NCBI GenBank assembly: GCA_018695135.1
Contig: JABHOV010000123.1
Coordinates: forward strand, 1 to 39,471
Length of the DNA: 39,471 nt
Direction: 5' to 3'
Source: Candidatus Melainabacteria bacterium
Lineage (GTDB): Bacteria > Cyanobacteriota > Vampirovibrionia > LMEP-6097
The notes below the pieces were generated by a model. That model did not search any database and was not told the origin of the DNA. It saw nothing but the letters and a program-made list of their open reading frames with translations. Positions 24,690 to 31,405 of this stretch are shown here, piece by piece (position 1 is the stretch's first letter; every line of letters starts with the position of its first letter). The translations under genes were made by a program, and so were the position numbers.

Positions 24690-24695
24690 TAGAAT
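24690..24695 (+). promoter_or_regulatory. -10 element of the MlaE-type gene
   Basis: TAGAAT lies 7 nt before ATG 24703 and overlaps the earlier in-frame ATG at 24694, which argues for 24703 as the true start. Confidence 0.45.
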
Positions 24696-24702
24696 GCCAT
24701 TA

Positions 24703-25467
24703 ATGGGCTTTGTTAGCATTCAAAAAAATATTGAAGAACTACTCGCCCTTGTGGGCAGAGCGGCAAGCAACTTTGCACAGATTACTTATGCTATTGCTTG
24801 GGGAAGATTTAATATTGCAAGTTTCTTTAAAGAAGCGAATATTTTTGTTTATGGCGTTATTATTCCTGTCATGGTGATTTCAATAGCTCTTGGGGTGGTG
24901 ATTGGAGTTCAGCTTGGACCAGAATTTGTCTCCAAAGGAATCGGCAGCAAACTCGGCATACTCTCGGCTTTAACAATGACTAGAGAATTAATTCCCGTAG
25001 TTGGCTCTTTAATGATTGCAACTCAATACGGCACGGGACTAGCAGCCGAACTTGCCAATATGCAAATTACCGAACAAATCGATGCGCTCAAAGTATTCAA
25101 GGTCAATCACCTCGAATATTTAATAGTGCCTAAATTCTTGGCTGCTGTGATTTTTTCACCAATAATTATTTGGCTTGCCAGTATCGTTGCAGTTGCAAGT
25201 TCATATATAACAGTCTGGCTTACAGAGGACCTGAGCTTCAAAGGTTTTATGGGTAGCATCTGGTCCTATATCAAAATCTCTGACGTGACACTTTGTTTGA
25301 TTAAATCAGCAGTCTTTGCTGCACTCATAATCCTAATTGCAACCACGCTCGGACTCAATGTCAAAGGCGGTGCCAAAGAAGTGGGTAAGGCAACTACCAT
25401 GACTGTGATTCTGAGTTTTGTTGCAATTGTTGCTGTTGATTTTGTGATTACTTCTATTTATTTATAA
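24703..25467 (+). CDS. MlaE-type ABC transporter permease
   Basis: Integral membrane permease of the MlaE/TGD1 family, which moves phospholipids between outer and inner membranes with an ATPase (MlaF) and an MCE protein (MlaD). Neither partner gene is in this window. The 254 residues have about five to six hydrophobic segments and the family signature LTMTRELIPVVGSLMIATQYGTGLAAELANM near the middle (EL-P-GS-AELA pattern). The presence of MlaE implies a diderm envelope. I place the start at ATG 24703; an ATG three codons earlier lies inside the -10 element. Confidence 0.9.
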   Translation: MGFVSIQKNIEELLALVGRAASNFAQITYAIAWGRFNIASFFKEANIFVYGVIIPVMVISIALGVVIGVQLGPEFVSKGIGSKLGILSALTMTRELIPVVGSLMIATQYGTGLAAELANMQITEQIDALKVFKVNHLEYLIVPKFLAAVIFSPIIIWLASIVAVASSYITVWLTEDLSFKGFMGSIWSYIKISDVTLCLIKSAVFAALIILIATTLGLNVKGGAKEVGKATTMTVILSFVAIVAVDFVITSIYL

Positions 25468-25560
25468 ACCAGTTCTTCGCTTAAGCAAAGAACTGTGGTT
25501 GCGGCATCAAAGATGCCTGGTTACGTTCGCTAACGCTCTCTATTTGCGCTTCGCTGCCTC
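25468..25560. repeat. Palindrome plus GGTTGCG-type repeat units
   Basis: An imperfect palindrome (25470-25495, CAGTTCTT ... AAGAACTG) is followed by a GGCATC aaa GATGCC hairpin. TTCGCTNACGCTC-type units like those in the 13807 inverted repeat follow. It fills the spacer between the permease and rsmG. Confidence 0.6.
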
Positions 25561-25574
25561 TCTTTAAGTGGAAG

Positions 25575-26249
25575 ATGTTAGAATCATTGGTACTTACGAT
25601 GCAAAACTATCCTCAACACGAAAAAGAATTCACCAAGCTCTACGAGCTTTATACTGACTACAACTCGCACACCAATATTTCTGCGATTAAAGACAAAGCA
25701 GATGTCTATCAAAAACATTTTGAAGATTCTTTGAGCATTGTGCAATTTCTTGAAAACACTGAAGCCAAAGTTATAGACGTAGGTACCGGCGGTGGCTTCC
25801 CAGCCTTGCCGCTTGCAATTGTGCTCCCGCAAATAACTATCACAGCAATTGATGGCACCGGTAAAAAGATCAAGTTTGTTGAGCTTGCCAAAAAAGAACT
25901 TGGTCTTAGCAATCTCAATCCCATTACAGCAAGAGCAGAAGAACTTGCGCATGATGAAAATCATCGCGAGCAATATGATATGGCGATATCAAGAGCGCTA
26001 GCAGAACTCAAAGCACTTCTAGAATACACTTGTGCTTTTGTTAAGCCCAATGGATTTATTATTGCCTTCAAAAAACAAGGTATCGAAGAAGAGATTGCAA
26101 TGGCACAAGGCGCGATGCACGAACTTAGTCTCAAATTAATTCAACAAATTGATCAAGGTGATAAACAGTTATTGGTTTTCAAAAAAACTGCCAAGACAAC
26201 AGCTGGCTATCCGCGTAGCAATAAAGAAATTAAGAACAAAACTCTTTAG
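25575..26249 (+). CDS. rsmG: 16S rRNA (guanine527-N7)-methyltransferase RsmG
   Basis: SAM-dependent methyltransferase that modifies G527 of 16S rRNA. The 224 residues contain NISAIKDKADVYQKHFEDSL, the SAM loop VIDVGTGGGFPALPLAIVLP, ITAIDGTGKKIKFVE, ISRALAELKALLEY and the C-terminal YPRSNKEIKNKTL. The last corresponds to the family's YPR...KxPL ending. The start is ambiguous: ATG 25575 has only a GGAAG immediately before it, while TAGAAT at 25579-25584 would favour Met9 at 25599. Confidence 0.93.
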   Translation: MLESLVLTMQNYPQHEKEFTKLYELYTDYNSHTNISAIKDKADVYQKHFEDSLSIVQFLENTEAKVIDVGTGGGFPALPLAIVLPQITITAIDGTGKKIKFVELAKKELGLSNLNPITARAEELAHDENHREQYDMAISRALAELKALLEYTCAFVKPNGFIIAFKKQGIEEEIAMAQGAMHELSLKLIQQIDQGDKQLLVFKKTAKTTAGYPRSNKEIKNKTL

Positions 26250-26267
26250 CTCAATCATCTATCAAAG

Positions 26268-26389
26268 GGAGCTGGGACAAAACGAATTTCCCAAAAAGCA
26301 ATCTCCACAAAGTGAACAGCTTTTACGAAGCTCTATTCTAGTCACTTTGCTACAAAACCTTTTTGGAGAAATTGTTTTGTCCCAGCTCC
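26268..26389. repeat. 122-bp inverted-repeat element, copy A
   Basis: The outer 16-bp arms (26268-26283 and 26374-26389) are perfect complements. Inside them AATTTC, CCAAAAAG and CAAAGTGA recur in both arms, giving a long interrupted hairpin. It is related to 27391-27497 over nearly its whole length. It lies between rsmG and the initiator tRNA. Confidence 0.85.
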
Positions 26390-26479
26390 ATAATTCCACA
26401 GATAATGTTGAGATTCTCGATAAAAGCTTCACCATTATGAACAAAATATAAATGCAGCACTCTAAATAGCCAACTTTGC

Positions 26480-26485
26480 TATAAT
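26480..26485 (+). promoter_or_regulatory. Extended -10 promoter of the initiator tRNA
   Basis: TGCTATAAT (TATAAT at 26480-26485) ends only 5 nt before the first base of the tRNA. The TGn extension is present, and no -35 box is evident 17 nt upstream. Confidence 0.6.
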
Positions 26486-26490
26486 CATCC

Positions 26491-26567
<77 letters not shown>

Positions 26568-26684
26568 TTCAATTTTGCTTAGTGAACGCAGTGAGCTTAG
26601 ACAAATGAATGCTGCGAGCGTTAGCGCGGCAGCCCAGTGGACCAGAATAGGCTATAAACAGTATCTCTAATAAATACCTTCAAC

Positions 26685-26713
26685 TAGATTGCTTCGCTAT
26701 CACTCGCAATGAC
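26685..26713. repeat. Half-copy of the Rickettsia-palindrome-like repeat before tusA
   Basis: It begins TAGATTGCTTCGC and ends CACTCGCAATGAC, like the right arm at 3384-3412. It ends 3 nt before the tusA ATG, so it supplies the sequence where a Shine-Dalgarno site would be. Confidence 0.7.
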
Positions 26714-26716
26714 ATA

Positions 26717-26947
26717 ATGACTCAAACACTCGATTTAAAAAATACCCCCTGTCCCATCAATTTCGTCAGAACCAAGCTCAAACTTGATGATATGCAAGCT
26801 GGTGATCAATTAACAGTCGCACTAGATGATGGAGAAGCTATTAGCAGCGTGGAGATGAGTATTCAACAAGAAGGTCATAATATTAAATCAAAGATTCAAC
26901 AAAATGATGGTTCATGGTTGCTTGAAATTATTAAAACAGCTAGTTAA
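26717..26947 (+). CDS. tusA: TusA-family sulfur carrier protein
   Basis: Small cytoplasmic sulfur-transfer protein (76 residues) with the family motif CPxP as TPCPINFVR at about 11-19, whose cysteine carries the persulfide, followed by the beta-alpha-beta-alpha-beta fold. It may serve tRNA thiolation or another sulfur relay. Its stop overlaps the convergent gene by 8 bp. There is no Shine-Dalgarno sequence: a palindromic repeat arm ends 3 nt before the ATG. No -10 hexamer is obvious at short range, so it may be co-transcribed with the tRNA region. Confidence 0.88.
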   Translation: MTQTLDLKNTPCPINFVRTKLKLDDMQAGDQLTVALDDGEAISSVEMSIQQEGHNIKSKIQQNDGSWLLEIIKTAS

Positions 26948-27323
26948 AATCAGGTCTAGTTATAATACTGTCAAAAAGTACATTTGAAATAGGCTCTTCT
27001 TTCTTTGGCTCTTCACCATTCCAAAGTTTTTCTAATTTGACTTTGTCTTCAACTGTCTTGGTGATATAACCTGTGACCATGGCGCTATAAAGCATTTGTT
27101 TGAGAGCAGATTTGTGAGTGGTGATCATTGTGTCACCAAGCTCATCTGGCATAGTGCCAAGCAAAGCAGCTAAGCTTCCACCAAAAAATTCTCCAGCCTC
27201 TTCACTTAAATCATCAGCAAGCTTGGTCAGCTCGTCTGTGTCTCTTTCAAGGAAGAACTTGAGTATAGGACCCATTTCCACTTCGAATTTTTGTTTATTT
27301 ATTTTTCTGTCGCCAAAATCCAT
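26940..27323 (-). CDS. Hypothetical protein, 127 aa
   Basis: Soluble helical acidic protein whose family I do not recognise. Visible segments are MDFGDRKINKQKFEVEMGPI, a Glu/Asp-rich helix (DTDELTKLADDLSEEAGEFF) and SAMVTGYITKTVEDKVKLEKLW, reminiscent of small conserved cyanobacterial DUF proteins. The longest frame starts at 27416. I place the start at ATG 27323 because TATAAT ends 6 nt before it, and because the upstream 31 codons would run into the inverted-repeat element. Its stop overlaps tusA by 8 bp. Confidence 0.7.
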   Translation of the reverse strand: MDFGDRKINKQKFEVEMGPILKFFLERDTDELTKLADDLSEEAGEFFGGSLAALLGTMPDELGDTMITTHKSALKQMLYSAMVTGYITKTVEDKVKLEKLWNGEEPKKEEPISNVLFDSIITRPDFN

Positions 27324-27329
27324 ATGTTT

Positions 27330-27335
27330 ATTATA
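27330..27335 (-). promoter_or_regulatory. -10 element of the 26940 gene
   Basis: Minus-strand TATAAT lies exactly 6 nt before ATG 27323. Confidence 0.5.
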
Positions 27336-27390
27336 TGATAGCACAGCTAAAGGATCTATAAATCTTTTGTCAGTGAAGCAACGACGATTA

Positions 27391-27497
27391 GACAAAACGA
27401 ATTTTCCGAAAAGCAATCTCGCAAAGTCAGCAGCTTCTTTGAAGCTGAGCTCTGTTCACTTTGCAGCAAAACCTTTTCGGAGAAATTGTTTTGCACT
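27391..27497. repeat. Inverted-repeat element, copy B
   Basis: Related to 26268-26389 in sequence and layout: GACAAAACGAATTT on the left, GAGAAATTGTTTTG on the right, and a central CAGCTTC ttt GAAGCTG hairpin. The inner stem is CCGAAAAG/CTTTTCGG here and CCAAAAAG/CTTTTTGG in copy A, a matched change on both arms. Confidence 0.85.
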
Positions 27498-27513
27498 AAG
27501 CGTCTAAATCAAT

Positions 27514-27553
27514 AGACCTGTTGCGAAAGCATCGCTTGAGCGTAATCAGGTCT
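27514..27553. repeat. 40-bp palindromic repeat, copy 2
   Basis: Same unit as 16347-16386, with arms AGACCTG/CAGGTCT instead of AGATCTG/CAGATCT. It lies 9 bp beyond the tpiA stop codon, directly next to the inverted-repeat element copy B. It has no T-run that would make it a typical terminator. Confidence 0.8.
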
Positions 27554-27562
27554 GAAAAATGA

Positions 27563-28360
27563 CTAAGCAACCGTCTTGCTTGCCTCTCTGGCTGCAGAAG
27601 CAACAAGCGCAGGAAACTCTTCAACCTTAATAGAAGCGCCGCCAACAAGAGCACCATCAATATCAGACTGTCCCATAATCTCGTCTATATTACTAGACTT
27701 AACAGACCCGCCATAAAGGATGCTAGTAGCGTCTGCAGTCGTTTGATCAAGCAGTTCAGCGAGCTTAGCGCGAATGACTTTAATCACACGATTAGCCTCA
27801 GCAGAATCACAAACCTTGCCAGTACCAATTGCCCAAATCGGTTCATAAGCAATTGTAATTCTTGAAGCAAAATCATTTAGTTCAAGACCCTTGATGCCAG
27901 CTTCAATTTGACCAGCAACCCAAGCATCTGTTTCACCAGACTCTCTTGTTGCTTCAGACTCACCGCAACAAAGAATTACTTGAAGACCAGCTTCGATTCC
28001 TGTTTTAACTTTGTCATTGATAATAGAATCATCTTCTGAAAAATGTTCTCTACGTTCAGAGTGACCAACCAAGACATGGGTGACGCCGATTTCTTTTAGC
28101 ATCTCTGTGTTGATCTCACCAGTGTAAGCGCCAGACTTGTGCTGACTAAAATTTTGTGCACCCAGTGCAATAGTCAAACCAGATTCTTTAATCGCAGTTG
28201 CTGCAGTAGCCAAACTTGTAAAGGTCGGGCAAACCAATGCCTGTACTTGTGTTAAATCATTTTGATTTAGCTTCTTACTCACTTCATTCAAGAAAGACTG
28301 AGTCTCTGCTTGATTCATGTTTAATTTCCAATTACCGGCGATGATTTTTTTTCTTGACAT
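27563..28360 (-). CDS. tpiA: Triosephosphate isomerase
   Basis: Interconverts dihydroxyacetone phosphate and glyceraldehyde 3-phosphate in glycolysis. The catalytic residues are seen in order: Lys in GNWKLNMN, His in VGHSERREHF and Glu in IAYEPIWAIGTGK. The phosphate loop YGGSVKSSN and GALVGGASI are also present. It is 265 residues long. The ATG at 28360 (MSRKKIIAGNWK) is chosen over a TTG two codons earlier. TAAGAT lies 9 nt upstream. No gapA or pgk is adjacent. Confidence 0.97.
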   Translation of the reverse strand: MSRKKIIAGNWKLNMNQAETQSFLNEVSKKLNQNDLTQVQALVCPTFTSLATAATAIKESGLTIALGAQNFSQHKSGAYTGEINTEMLKEIGVTHVLVGHSERREHFSEDDSIINDKVKTGIEAGLQVILCCGESEATRESGETDAWVAGQIEAGIKGLELNDFASRITIAYEPIWAIGTGKVCDSAEANRVIKVIRAKLAELLDQTTADATSILYGGSVKSSNIDEIMGQSDIDGALVGGASIKVEEFPALVASAAREASKTVA

Positions 28361-28710
28361 AATCAAAGTATCTTAGCAATAAACAAAAATAGACATCCTG
28401 TAAAATCCAATTTTGCTAGTGATGTCGACACAAAAAAGGTCGGAATGCTGCGAAACGCAGCAGTTTCGTTAGTAAAAAGGAAGGGAACTTTCGTAGGAAG
28501 TCCATATATAGAATGCTTGATCAAACTACTTACAAAATATTTTCAAAAAAAAGAATTGACAAAAAGATATTTATTTCTTATTAAGAAATTTTCAATTGAA
28601 ATAAATTCCAAAGTATATACAGATAACTTCAAAAGATTTAAAAATGTTCCGAGAATCTATTGACGGCCCGGGCCTATGGTATTAAGATTTTAAATATCAG
28701 GAACAAAACC
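28361..28710. other. Gene-poor spacer between tpiA and the sigma factor
   Basis: AT-rich stretch with a GCTGCG aaa CGCAGC hairpin at 28447-28461 and a GC-rich spot (GGCCCGGGCC) at about 28664. A 72-codon frame (28445-28663) is Lys/Phe/Ile-rich as expected of random AT-rich sequence and has no start signals, so I do not call it. The region probably contains the sigma-factor promoter and leader. Confidence 0.5.
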
Positions 28711-29355
28711 ATGAAATTAGATTTTTCAGAAAGTACAGATTTAGAAATAGTAGAACTTTGTCAGATAGGAAAGAAAGAAGCTTTTCAGGAACTCGTCAAG
28801 AGATACCAAAAAAATGTTTTTGCTCTTTTGTATCAACTAGCGCCAGAATGGGGAGATCTTAATGACTTATCCCAAGAGGTTTTCATTAGAGTCTATAGAG
28901 GCGTGCACAACCTTCGCAACCCTAAGATATTCAAATCATGGTTAAACCAAATAGTTTTGAACTTATTTTATGATGAGCTTCGCAAGAGACCACGTCGCGT
29001 CAAAACAGTGAGCATGGATCAAACTTATGAAGATGATAGCGGCGAGAATGAATTCATCAGAGAAGTTAGAGATCTTAAGCAAAAGCCTGATGAAGTCATC
29101 AGTAGCAACGAAACTAAGAACGCTATCAAGAAGGCAATGGCACAACTCCCGGAACAGTTCAGAACGGCAATCGTCTTGAGAGAACTACAGGGTCTGCAAT
29201 ATGAGGAGATCGCCGAATTACTCGGATGCGCTCTAGGCACTGTAAAATCGAGGATTTGGCGTGCAAGAGAAAGATTACAGGTATTACTTGAACCATTTTT
29301 ACAAGATGCTGGCTATTTTCACGCAGACGGCGGATTTCAGTCAAACGCGTTTTAA
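28711..29355 (+). CDS. RNA polymerase ECF-type sigma factor
   Basis: 214-residue sigma-70-family factor with only regions 2 and 4. Region 2 spans about 22-95 (FQELVKRYQKNVFALLYQL, DLSQEVFIRVYRG, SWLNQIVLNLFYDELRK). Region 4 spans about 138-192 (LPEQFRTAIVLRELQGLQYEEIAELLGCALGTVKSRIWRARERL). The ATG at 28711 is preceded by AGGA at 9 nt; an upstream in-frame TTG adds 17 unlikely residues. It is followed after a terminator-like hairpin by a membrane protein that is its probable anti-sigma factor. ECF factors normally activate an envelope- or stress-specific regulon when released. Confidence 0.95.
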   Translation: MKLDFSESTDLEIVELCQIGKKEAFQELVKRYQKNVFALLYQLAPEWGDLNDLSQEVFIRVYRGVHNLRNPKIFKSWLNQIVLNLFYDELRKRPRRVKTVSMDQTYEDDSGENEFIREVRDLKQKPDEVISSNETKNAIKKAMAQLPEQFRTAIVLRELQGLQYEEIAELLGCALGTVKSRIWRARERLQVLLEPFLQDAGYFHADGGFQSNAF

Positions 29356-29385
29356 TAGGGAGCTTTCGCAGTAAGCCTAATAGAG

Positions 29386-29391
29386 TATAAT
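29386..29391 (+). promoter_or_regulatory. -10 element upstream of the putative anti-sigma gene
   Basis: TATAAT followed immediately by the hairpin. A transcript starting about 7 nt downstream would begin inside the left stem arm and therefore could not form the full hairpin. Confidence 0.4.
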
Positions 29392-29393
29392 TA

Positions 29394-29422
29394 AGCCAGG
29401 TATAAATATACCTGGCTATCGT
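29394..29422 (+). terminator. Hairpin with T-run between sigma factor and anti-sigma gene
   Basis: Perfect 11-bp stem (29394-29404 and 29407-29417, 2-nt loop), then ATCGTTTTT. It is only about 10 nt from the ATG at 29429. It can act as a terminator or attenuator for read-through from the sigma gene, or as an operator, since it is a perfect palindrome. Confidence 0.7.
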
Positions 29423-29428
29423 TTTTAG

Positions 29429-30145
29429 ATGATTGATAAAGAAGATAAAACCAAAAATAGAGACTCCAAGGACAGAAAGCCCGATGAGATCATTGAATTA
29501 TTAACTAATTTCTATGAGCCCGAGGATTCAGAAGTCGAAGAGTTTGACTTGTTCTTTGATTCCATTGAACACAAGCTTGAAGAGCAAAATCCAGTTAATC
29601 GAATTTCCAAGATTAGCGATCAAATTGAAACCAATATAAGTCTTCGTGAACAAAAATTAGCCCAATTACTTAGAAGACTCGATCAAAAGAAAAATACAAG
29701 CAAGACAAAAAGATCTAAGAAATTTAAATTAAAACCTATGATCGGCGTCATGGTGATTTTACTAGTCATTACTTTAGCGAGTATTGCAAGGATCAACAAT
29801 GCCCAAAACTATAATTATATTAGCCTTGAAGGCGAGAATCTCAATTGGCAAAGTCTCAATTTGAACGAGACACAAAAAACTCAACTTGAAACAATCGATA
29901 ACGAGTGGTTAGCTTTCAAAAGCACAGAAGATACTCTCATCGACAGCAGAAGAACAAAGCTACTTGCTGAGATGAACGCAAGCTCTCCAGACTTCTCACA
30001 AATAGATAAATATCAACGCGAAATACTTGACCACGAAGTTATACTCAAGCGCCAAAAACTAAATAGTTTTCTTGAAAAACGTTTTATTCTTAATGAAGAA
30101 CAGAGTCTTCAATTAATTAGAGAGATAGGTAAGCAGGCTAAATAG
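29429..30145 (+). CDS. Putative anti-sigma factor with Spy/CpxP-like (LTxxQ) sensor domain
   Basis: 238 residues: a charged cytoplasmic N-terminal domain (1-100), one transmembrane helix (about 104-121, MIGVMVILLVITLASIA) and an extracytoplasmic helical domain. That domain contains two LTxxQ-like motifs (LNLNETQKTQL at about 143-153 and ILNEEQSLQLI near the C-terminus), typical of the Spy/CpxP/CnrX fold that senses misfolded protein or metal. The position directly after the ECF sigma gene makes an anti-sigma role likely, as in the CnrX-type arrangement. No zinc-binding HxxxCxxC anti-sigma motif is seen. Its stop overlaps the convergent secretin-like gene by 8 bp. Confidence 0.72.
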   Translation: MIDKEDKTKNRDSKDRKPDEIIELLTNFYEPEDSEVEEFDLFFDSIEHKLEEQNPVNRISKISDQIETNISLREQKLAQLLRRLDQKKNTSKTKRSKKFKLKPMIGVMVILLVITLASIARINNAQNYNYISLEGENLNWQSLNLNETQKTQLETIDNEWLAFKSTEDTLIDSRRTKLLAEMNASSPDFSQIDKYQREILDHEVILKRQKLNSFLEKRFILNEEQSLQLIREIGKQAK

Positions 30146-31382
30146 CTTTAAGAGCAATAAAAATCATATCAGACTGCTCTTCATTCAACAAAGCCTTGAT
30201 CTCTGGATAGGCTCTCAGCATTTGTGCACCGAATAATCTAATCAGATGGTGATCTGCAGAAAGCAAAGCCAATTCTTCATCAAAAAACTCAATTGAGTAG
30301 TTCTTAGCGTCAATCAAATTACGCTCACCTGTTAATTCAATCCCCAAGATATTTTGTGACTCGTTTCTATTAAGTGAAAACTCAGCTTGATGAATTCTTT
30401 CCATGTAATTAAACAAGGAGGTATATTCTTCCGAGACTTGTTTTTCTTTGTTCAAGACATAGGCTTGAGTAGTTAAGAACTGTTGGTTCTTGGCTTTGAA
30501 AAAATCCAAAAGAGTTTTCTTGACAACAAAAATCTCCATAATGAACTTGACCGGCTCTAATGGCTTATCAAACTGTGTCAGCAAGTCCTCTAGTGCTTTG
30601 ATTTCTTCTGCTTGCCCCTTGAGTACAAAACCCTTGCCTTCATAGTCACTGATCTCGATAGCTTTGTTTGCACTAAAATAAGCTTGGATTAAATGATTAA
30701 CATCAAATCCATTTACAAATACCGGTTGGTAGATCTTTACTGTTGGCGGGCGATCAAACTGCTTAATAAACAACTTGGCAGCATCCACCTGATCTTGATC
30801 ACCAAAAAGAATAATCGAATTTTTGCTGGGATCAAGAACGGCATTAGGTTTATTACGACTTGGATCCTGAGCAATCAGCAAATGCTCAAAAAGAATCTCA
30901 TTCAATGCTTGGACGATTCTTCCAGCTGAATAATAAGTAACGGGAACTGATTCAAAGAACTGTCCTAGACCTTGGCTAGATGAGACAATTAAACTATTAG
31001 CCTTGAACTGATAACTTAGTCCGGCAAGCTCAATAACATCTTCGATTGCATCAATCAATCTCTCTTCATGAATTTTAATAGTAAGCTTGCGATCATACTT
31101 CTCTGGCAAGACCACATTAAAATCAGCCTGCCTTGCCAAAACCAAAAGTATCTTAGAAAGCTCCGTCTCAAAAAACGAAAAATTGACAGGCATTGCCAGC
31201 TTGGGATTAGTAGCATGTGGTGTTTTAAAGAAAGACTCATCAACTGATTGAGTGTCAAAAGCAATTGCCGATTGGACTGATGTCATCCCCCCTAAAACCA
31301 AAGCCGAACTTATTAAAACAAGTGCACTAGATTGCTTGAGCCTCAGGGCTTGGGATTCTGCCCATATCAAAACATTGCGCAT
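30138..31382 (-). CDS. Secretin N-domain protein lacking the pore domain
   Basis: 414 residues with a signal peptide or anchor (about 15-42, LVLISSALVLGGMTSVQSAIA). An STN-like domain follows (about 70-130, ILLVLARQADFNVVLPEKYDRKLTIKI...IEDVIELAGLSYQ), then secretin N1/NolW-like modules (VTYYSAGRIVQALNEIL...ILFGDQDQVDAAKLFIKQFDRP and FVNGFDVNHLIQAYF...LEDLLTQFDKPLEPV). This matches the periplasmic half of PilQ/GspD secretins. The C-terminal beta-barrel pore, with its VPxLxxIP motif, is absent; the remaining 140 residues are unrecognised. It may be an accessory of type IV pilus or type II export. It shares a 23-bp divergent promoter with the siroheme reductase gene. Confidence 0.75.
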   Translation of the reverse strand: MRNVLIWAESQALRLKQSSALVLISSALVLGGMTSVQSAIAFDTQSVDESFFKTPHATNPKLAMPVNFSFFETELSKILLVLARQADFNVVLPEKYDRKLTIKIHEERLIDAIEDVIELAGLSYQFKANSLIVSSSQGLGQFFESVPVTYYSAGRIVQALNEILFEHLLIAQDPSRNKPNAVLDPSKNSIILFGDQDQVDAAKLFIKQFDRPPTVKIYQPVFVNGFDVNHLIQAYFSANKAIEISDYEGKGFVLKGQAEEIKALEDLLTQFDKPLEPVKFIMEIFVVKKTLLDFFKAKNQQFLTTQAYVLNKEKQVSEEYTSLFNYMERIHQAEFSLNRNESQNILGIELTGERNLIDAKNYSIEFFDEELALLSADHHLIRLFGAQMLRAYPEIKALLNEEQSDMIFIALKAI

Positions 31383-31405
31383 GCTCTTTATACTATAATA
31401 GGGCT
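31383..31405. promoter_or_regulatory. 23-bp bidirectional promoter
   Basis: The whole gap between two divergent ATGs is 23 bp. Plus-strand TATAAT (31394-31399) lies 6 nt before the reductase ATG. Minus-strand TATAGT (complement of 31392-31397) lies 9 nt before the secretin-like ATG. The two -10 elements overlap, leaving no room for leaders or ribosome binding sites. Confidence 0.6.

Noticed and set aside
27554-27562. Palindrome after tpiA as an intrinsic terminator
   Set aside because: The hairpin is not followed by a T-run on the tpiA strand, and an identical unit occurs away from any gene end.
28445-28663. 72-codon frame before the sigma factor
   Set aside because: Lys/Phe/Ile-rich composition expected from AT-rich non-coding DNA, with no ribosome binding site or -10 at the usual distance.
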